Origin: Phialocephala subalpina
Lineage: Eukaryota; Ascomycota; Leotiomycetes; Helotiales; Mollisiaceae
Direction of reading: 5' to 3'
Assembly (NCBI GenBank): GCA_900073065.1
Contig: FJOG01000025.1
Coordinates: forward strand, 310,001 to 374,000
Length of the DNA stretch: 64,000 nt
Shown: positions 58,132-64,000 of the stretch, piece after piece
Layout: every line of letters starts with the position of its first letter
Numbering within the stretch: the stretch's first letter is position 1
The notes under the pieces: model-generated
Told to the model about the DNA's origin: nothing
The model's input: the letters and a program-made list of their open reading frames with translations, nothing else
Databases searched by the model: none
Position numbers and translations under genes: made by a program

Positions 58132-60758
58132 ATGTCGTTCTCAGGTCCACAATCAGTCCCCAAGGACGATTCCTCTGATTCTGAAGCCCCAAGTCCTGCG
58201 CGGCGCCATAGACCTTCCAAACAGCAGCAACTCGACAGACTGAACCAAGTTCCTGAGAGAAAGGCGCAATCAAAAACTGAGGATTGTATCGTGGTTGAGG
58301 TTGAGGTTGAGAAATCATCCAGCTCAAAACCGCCGAGACAGCGCAAAACACCCAGGCAGCGCAAGTCTTTGACCAAGAAGCACACAACGGGAAACGAGAA
58401 GAATAAAGCTCTCAGATCCTTTCTCAAAGTTACGCGACAGCTTCGAGATCGTGTGCAGTTAGGGGAAAAGAATTACTTGGAGTCTGAGAGCGAACCGTCC
58501 AGCCCCAAACCATCCAGCCCAGAGTCATCTCCAGAGCTTCGCAGAAAGGCTTCAAAGGAAAACAATTCTCCAGCACCAGATTTACCTCCAGCATACAATC
58601 CCAGCCGGTCCTCTACGCCAACACCAAGAAAGCCACGAAGGACTCAAGGTCAAGACAAAGTCAAGGAGATCCCACATAGTGCTCTACCGGTAGTACAACT
58701 TGCGGCCAAACCTCCCAAGGAACAAGCGACACAAAGCAAGAGCAACAGGCCTCTTGAATCCGAACACGTCGAAAAGCAGAGCTCTGTTGAGTCCGACGAA
58801 CCTCTTATCCCGCAGCTTTTAAAGAAACGCAAGTCTCCAGCCAAACAGAGCACACCGAATAAGAGGTGTCAGGGAACACGGGCAGAGGTTTGTCCAGATC
58901 TTTCAACTGCTTCAATCGACCAGGGTGAACCTCTAATATCAGAGCCTGACGAGACCTCGGGAGTACCCACATCGCCTGAATTCAAGATGGCGCCTTCGGT
59001 AAGACACCACAAGCAAATTAGAAGCAGACTTCTGACGAATTGCTATAGTACAGAAATCAGAATAGGCGACAGAACAGGACGGGTGTTGTTGATCATGATA
59101 TTTTTGAGGGCCTCCCAGTCCGCCAATGGCGACGTGACTATGTCACTGTAGCACCTCCTCCGACTCAAGACAGCACAACCTCGCAGAATGATATATGGGC
59201 TGTCGAACTCCCACATGGCATGCCTAAAGACTCCCATCTCTTACCCCAACACAGTCAGGATCTTCTAAGAGCGGCTCGATCAGGAAGAATATATAAACGA
59301 CCAGCTCCAGCCGAGGAGGAGGAAGCAGACGCAGAAGCGATCCTTGGCGACAAACCAGAAAAGAAGGAAGATGACCCAAAAGACAAGGGTTTCACAGCCA
59401 AAGCGTGGAAACCGATTCCTCGTCACATGGAAGGGCCCGATATTGAATACTTGGCTAAGAAGAGAAAAGGCTTAGTCCCTATGAAAGCAAAACCTGCCCC
59501 CGTGGTTGCAACTTTAACAAAGACTACAGTGAAAAGGATTGATGCGGCAGGAAATGAGTATGTTCAAGATGTAGTTGTGCCTCATGGTCAGAAAGTGGAA
59601 GGAGAGGTTATCGCGCAAACAGTCATTCCAGATCCAAATTCCAGTGCCGATCCGTTCGCCGTACAACCGACGCCGATGAAGCGGAAAAGTGGTGGTTCGA
59701 AGAAAAAGCTCAAGGGACCAGGAAGAGGTAGAAAGAAAAAGCAGCAAGTCGCTCCGACCAGCGTGCCTAAGACCGCACCGGTGGATGGGACAGTCTCAAG
59801 TGGCGCTCCTACCGAAGGAGTGGTAGGACCTGATGTAAGTGCTGAGAAAACTATGCTTTATGTTGTATTAACAATCCTATAGGGCGTGAAAATAGAAGCT
59901 GATGCAAATGCAACGCAAACGGAAACACAAACGCAAAATGAAGATACAGAAATGGGCGATGGGTCTATGGCCAATTCTGACGATGACGAGGGAGACGAAG
60001 GCGAAGAAGGCGAGGATGGGGACGACGATGAAGGATCTGATGCGCAAAACTCTCCATCGAAACCTCCGAGATCATCATCTCCATCTATCGGATCAATGCC
60101 TGCAATCAAATCCGTTCCGAATCTTGCCCCACCAGACACAATCATGGGCGGCACTGAGCTTGCTGGTCCGTCGAGAATCTTGACAGAGCATGAAAAGATG
60201 GAGAAAAAATTTGGCAGTCCATTGAAGACTGTTGCATTGACAGCGTCGACTCTAACATCGCCTCTGGAATCGCCGACAGTTGCATCTGCCAATGGGTCAT
60301 TTTCGGCGCCAGGACACCAAAGCCCAATAGCAGCGACTGCAGATCTAGATCCTTCGAATCTTGATGAAGCGATGAAACAAGAAACGGCAGAGAGCGCGCC
60401 CACTACCCTTCCTCCACCACCACCAGAGCCTACGATTGATGAAGCACAAGCTGCTGTGGAGACGCTCCAAGAAGAGGAGGAGGAGGAGGAAATGCTACTC
60501 GACATCGTTGACAATGCTGAAAATGCACAAATTGGTGGCCCAGAAATGAACACTCCGGCGCCCCAGCCGGAAGTCATTGTAGCGGCGGCTCCTTCGGAAG
60601 CTGTCGAAGTACCTAAGGAGGAGGAAACGGTGGTTGAGTTACCAAAGGAAGAGAAAGGGCTTGAAGAGCCAGCACCAGCACCAGAACCAGAAGCTGACGA
60701 TGATGATGATTACCCAGATTTGCTTGGTGGGCTGGAGAGATCATTGGAGAAGAAGTAA
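58132..60758 (+). CDS. Disordered, nuclear-type conserved fungal protein
   Basis: Three exons (58132-58998, 59049-59834 and 59883-60758) give 842 aa in consistent phase. The first third is Ser/Pro/Lys-rich with basic clusters (RQRKTPRQRKSLTKK) and a short conserved-looking helix (NKALRSFLKVTRQLRDRVQL). The most conserved-looking part spans exon 2: VVDHDIFEGLPVRQWRRDYV, LLPQHSQDLLRAARSGRIYK, GFTAKAWKPIPRHMEGPDIE and a KRKSGGSKKKLKGPGRGRKKK AT-hook-like segment. Exon 3 is highly acidic and Pro-rich, ending PDLLGGLERSLEKK. The AT-hook-like and basic stretches suggest chromatin association; no enzymatic domain is seen. The start is uncertain because ATG 58132 overlaps a good 3' splice signal; no upstream ATG in frame was found. 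Confidence 0.7.
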
Positions 60759-62374
60759 TTGGAGCCAGAGAGTTCGACAGCAGGAGATGAATCATGAACA
60801 GAATTATGAGGGATATACGATTAGCTGGGTGGCAGGTTCTGAGCTTGATGCTCGCTGGAGTATATTCATGGCAGTTGAAGCGTAGAACATAAGAGGTTAC
60901 GCTGTACATTACTAGCGACGGTAGAAATATTTAGGCTGGAGTGGCTGGATGTATTATTATTAGGTGCTTAGTGCTGCGAGCGAATACCGTGCTTTCTGGT
61001 TCCCGTCTGCTTAGTGTTCAAATAAGCATGTGCAACTTGATGACTTCGAACATGTTTCTCAGCTGTTTCCAGACTGGTGGTGGTATGCAAAGAGGACTCG
61101 AATCGACCTTTTCAACTAATAATTGGGCAACGAGTGGATTACGAGTCGCCGTAAATTATTGTCCGCACATCGCCGGGCAGATCAACGGGACCCTTATAGA
61201 AACCCGTACCAAGAAACCCGACCTCAAGTAATCATCGATATCTGAAATCCACTCTCGAGGACTACTTCCATGGCTGAAAGAAGTCGAAGTATTGGCCAGC
61301 CTCGCTCCCTTCAGCCTTGCTGAAAACTCGACTTCATAAAATCATCATTCTCAACCACGGCGATGAATTATTCCAGAAATTTATTATCTCTCTCTTACAA
61401 AAACAATCTATTGATCCATATATTAATTTGACTACGAGTGTCTGAATAAAAATTTAGGTTTATTTTAATCAGGCTGACAGCTAGCCTCGCCGAAATACCA
61501 CCTTCAGCCTGATTTCAGAAACCTGTCAGCCTGATTTTGAAAACTCGTCGTGCGATGTACAACGAAACTTTTCCGAAGTCCTACTTTCAATCAGAGTTCT
61601 GCTTGGGATGCCGCCGGCGCGAAGAGGGATGGGCGGCGCGGTCGGAGCGGAGCGGAGCGGGATGGAGTATCTATGGTGGTGGGATCAGCTATGGCATTGA
61701 AGGTCTCAATGTCCGAAATTTGCTGAAATCGAAGACGTGCAACAGAACTCGATTTTTCCCTCTTCATCTCCGGATTTCTACCCTTTCTTTCTTTAGGTTT
61801 ATCTGTTGCTCCTGACTTTTGAGCAGTTTCTGTTTTGTTTCCAGCACCGAGTCACGAATATCTTGGATTACCATCTTATTCTATTTGTCTATTTTCAAGC
61901 ACGAGATTTACCTCCTTTTTCTGCGTCGGACCAGGGAGGATAATAATGTGAGTGAATCTTTGAGCCAGCGGGAAAGGGGCGGCAGTGAGAAGCGAGGTGA
62001 AGCGAAGACCTTTTGTTATGTTCTATCAAAGGGCTCTCGATCTTCTCCGCGCCTCGCTGATACCAATACTTTCCAAGCTCTCTCCAGCAGTCAAAGGACC
62101 AAAATTCAGAAACAGCAAAAGGTACAACTCAAAACGCGATCAAATCCAGTCGTCCTTATCCTACCAAGCCTGTTTCTCGACCTCAAAGGACAGCGACATC
62201 GACATGTCCGCGCTAAATAGGAGGCTCCTCGACCTTCCTGGGAGTAAGGTCTCGCGCTCCCCTCGGCGGGACCCTGACCAAGATTGCCGCATGAGAATAA
62301 GCCCAATCAAGCTCAGTTTTTATAAGTCATCCTAAACATAGCAAGCTCGTCTCCTTTGGGTGAATTGAGCCATC
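60759..62374. other. Intergenic with short repeats, no gene seen
   Basis: 3' flanks of the disordered protein gene and the next minus-strand gene. Contains an AT-rich stretch (61360-61470), a 14-bp inverted repeat (61467-61536) and a CGGAG tandem run at about 61645-61660. Frames are short and overlapping. Confidence 0.5.
61467..61536. repeat. 14-bp inverted repeat with 42-bp spacer
   Basis: AATCAGGCTGACAG at 61467-61480 is the exact reverse complement of 61523-61536. A third related copy (CAGCCTGATT) lies at about 61505-61514 in the direct orientation. It could be a hairpin or the remnant of a small inverted-repeat element; no flanking duplication was found. Confidence 0.6.
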
Positions 62375-62942
62375 TTATATCATGGCGTTCTTCATGTGGC
62401 CAATAGCCTTCCAGTTTCTGCCAAAAAACGTCAGTAAACATCTCGAAGTGGCAAGAGAAACAAACCCCCAGCTCCTCCGACCAAGAAGAATCATAACCTC
62501 CGGAACTATCAACCGCAGTCGCATGGAAATCAGTCCCAACTCTCGTCTGTTCTTCCGTGGAAAATCCGGTTCCTCGCATTCTCCCGTCTCTGAATTTGTA
62601 TTTTCCTCATAGTGCATTTCAACTTTTCTCTCCCAGAGGCCTTCGATAGCACCGCTGTTGGTGAAGATTGGACGGGCGAAGATGGCTACGTCGATACCTT
62701 TTAGTGCCCAGGCATGAGGGCTGAGGCGCGTGAGGTGTGATGGGCGTATTTGTAGGCGCAGTAGAAGCCTAGGATGCCGCCTGGGATATGTCAGAGAGAT
62801 ATTTACATATCTAGGAGGGGAGGCTTACCATTCTTCATGAAGTTGGGTTGTGAAAGCATCTGCTTTGCTCCTTCATACAGCGGGAACAGGGAGGGATCGA
62901 CTGTAGGGTTGCGTTGGAGCACACCACCAATTTGTTCGGTGG
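62375..62942 (-). pseudogene. Unrecognised gene, frame-broken, 5' part not found
   Basis: Minus-strand coding with clear protein character. One exon (62942-62829) reads TEQIGGVLQRNPTVDPSLFP and LYEGAKQMLSQPNFMKNG. A 48-nt intron (62781-62828) leads to GILGFYCAYKYAHH. A -1 slip at about 62730-62750 is then needed to continue LTRLSPHAWALKGIDVAIFA and RPIFTNSGAIEGLWERKVEM, after which the sequence becomes polar and runs to a stop at 62375. Without the slip the frame stops after MPGH. Upstream an acceptor CAG at 62943 shows that at least one earlier exon exists. No family is recognised; the short Gly-rich hydrophobic start might be membrane-associated. Confidence 0.5.
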
Positions 62943-63257
62943 CTGGACACAATTACTCTTTTCAGATGCAAGCCAACTTTGGCTCGAAGACTGGATTACA
63001 CAAGCCATACTCGGCATCCTGTTCCTACAGAAATTTCACACAGAATTACTTGAAGCTATTCAGAGAAAGGAAGTGGCGATAGTCAGGGGTCGAGAACGGC
63101 ATTAGCGCCGGATTGACTGCAAGGAACCTGTCTATTCTGGGCCTAGCGTTGTTATGCTGATGGTGGGGTAGAAAACCGAGTTGATGCGAGAAACAAAGAA
63201 CCCGCCGTCACCTATTCCAAGCCTCAAAGTACATCTGATCAGCCGGATAAAAGCAAT
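62943..63257. other. Divergent spacer
   Basis: Contains the unresolved 5' part of the minus-strand gene and the leader of the plus-strand gene at 63258. Confidence 0.4.
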
Positions 63258-64000
63258 ATGGCAGAGACAGACTCTCCCGCCAGAGCTGCACGCCCAAGCT
63301 TCGGCTCGAACATGCGCAGCCGTTCTTATCTGCAAGAGCATCAACAGTATCGACCACCCCAACAAGATGGACACCAGGGCATTGACAGCATAGTTGAGGG
63401 CATGCAGAGCACCAAAATCGAACCGTCCAAGTCATTTACCAAGTACAATGGTGTGCCATCTCCCAAATCTCCACCCAAGATTATCGATAGCGGCCTCAGT
63501 CATACCCTTTCGCACACGAACTGCCAGCCTGCTCCGGGCACACACTCAGACCGATTAATCGCAACGATTATCTACAAGACTAGAGCACCACGAGCAAAGA
63601 TCACCGAAATCCCTCCCGACCGTACTCCATCCCCAGTAACATCACCCTCTCGCGCGATCCCTCCCAATCTCGCACCAGTCCGAACTCTCTCCAACTTCCC
63701 TCTCGAACCCCCTCCACCAGACCCAGAGCCACTCGACCACCTCTACGGAAGCTACATTTCGCCTCTCTGCCTCACATCCTTCCTCCATCTCATAAACTCT
63801 CTGCCAGCGCGACAAGGCTCAGAGATCCTCACCTCTTCTCATCGCTGCCTCGACAATCCGGAGCATCCATCGATCGTCGAACTCACATTTTCGCCCTCGC
63901 CAGATCCTGCATATGTCACTCTAGATGACCTCCGAAAACATGAACTCATATACCGCTTCGAGCGCGAGTGGAATGTGGATGTTATCCTGCAACAAGACAC
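63258..64000 (+). CDS. Probable phosphoserine phosphatase, N-terminal part (runs off the window)
   Basis: The frame opens at ATG 63258 (MAETDSPARAARPSFGSNMR) and stays open through the window end, 247 codons visible. The first 60 residues are disordered. DRLIATIIYKTRAPRAKITE is followed by a Pro-rich linker, then LYGSYISPLCLTSFLHLINS, SSHRCLDNPEHPSIVELTFS and VTLDDLRKHELIYRFEREWN. This last part matches the regulatory N-terminal region that precedes the HAD catalytic domain in the long fungal phosphoserine phosphatases of serine biosynthesis. The DxDST catalytic motif would lie just beyond position 64000, so the call rests on the N-terminal pattern only. Confidence 0.6.
   Translation, partial: MAETDSPARAARPSFGSNMRSRSYLQEHQQYRPPQQDGHQGIDSIVEGMQSTKIEPSKSFTKYNGVPSPKSPPKIIDSGLSHTLSHTNCQPAPGTHSDRLIATIIYKTRAPRAKITEIPPDRTPSPVTSPSRAIPPNLAPVRTLSNFPLEPPPPDPEPLDHLYGSYISPLCLTSFLHLINSLPARQGSEILTSSHRCLDNPEHPSIVELTFSPSPDPAYVTLDDLRKHELIYRFEREWNVDVILQQD

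Overview
This is nuclear DNA from a filamentous ascomycete. Genes carry short GT-AG introns (mostly 46-90 nt), intergenic spacers are 0.4-3 kb, and the recognisable products are typical of moulds: a PalI pH-signalling protein, a septin-like GTPase, 2EXR and fungal N-terminal/ubiquitin-like domain proteins, a ~573-aa ATP sulfurylase with a degenerate APS-kinase domain, and an ISD11 LYR protein. The 2EXR genes and general gene style fit Leotiomycetes or a neighbouring class; that placement is inference.

Layout. 0-10.8 kb: palI, a septin-like GTPase, decayed coding debris and a membrane RING-like protein, all intact genes on the plus strand. 11.8-18.6 kb: an accessory stretch with a secreted SnoaL-like protein, two 2EXR proteins (one frame-broken), a frame-broken NADAR protein and an atypical SDR-type NAD(P)-binding protein. 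19-31.3 kb: an acyltransferase-3 membrane protein, a small hydrophilic protein, a fungal N-terminal/ubiquitin-like protein, a membrane-anchored methyltransferase-like protein, a Cys-rich secreted protein and an 871-aa disordered protein. 33-37.5 kb: a decayed orphan membrane-protein gene, a 380-bp non-autonomous DNA transposon and a secreted lysophospholipase. 37.9-42.4 kb: an intron-containing tRNA-Pro, a KDEL-tailed amidohydrolase and an AYR1-like reductase. 42.9-47.6 kb: a giant Ser/Thr-rich repeat cell-surface protein. 49.2-64 kb: an EI24/Rrt8-like membrane protein, ATP sulfurylase, ISD11, a disordered nuclear-type protein, an unrecognised gene with a reading-frame break, and the 5' part of a probable phosphoserine phosphatase running off the end.

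Most neighbours are unrelated housekeeping or accessory genes, and I see no biosynthetic cluster. Sulfate activation (ATP sulfurylase), Fe-S assembly (ISD11) and probable serine synthesis (phosphoserine phosphatase) are loosely linked through sulfur and cysteine metabolism, but nothing in the sequence shows co-regulation beyond a CYS3-like site near ATP sulfurylase.

The most striking observation is that two unrelated genes 32 kb apart (SDR-like at 17.7 kb, EI24/Rrt8-like at 50.3 kb) each hold one long intron, 129 and 125 nt, and these two introns are homologous to each other, with identical blocks of 21 and 26 nt and the same ends. This is the signature of introner-like elements, meaning introns that multiply as mobile DNA. 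The second pattern is that at least six loci show a net -1 frame change inside otherwise conserved coding sequence, all in accessory or poorly conserved genes, while the core genes are clean. Exon borders were placed by eye from splice signals and reading-frame phase and have not been tested against transcripts.
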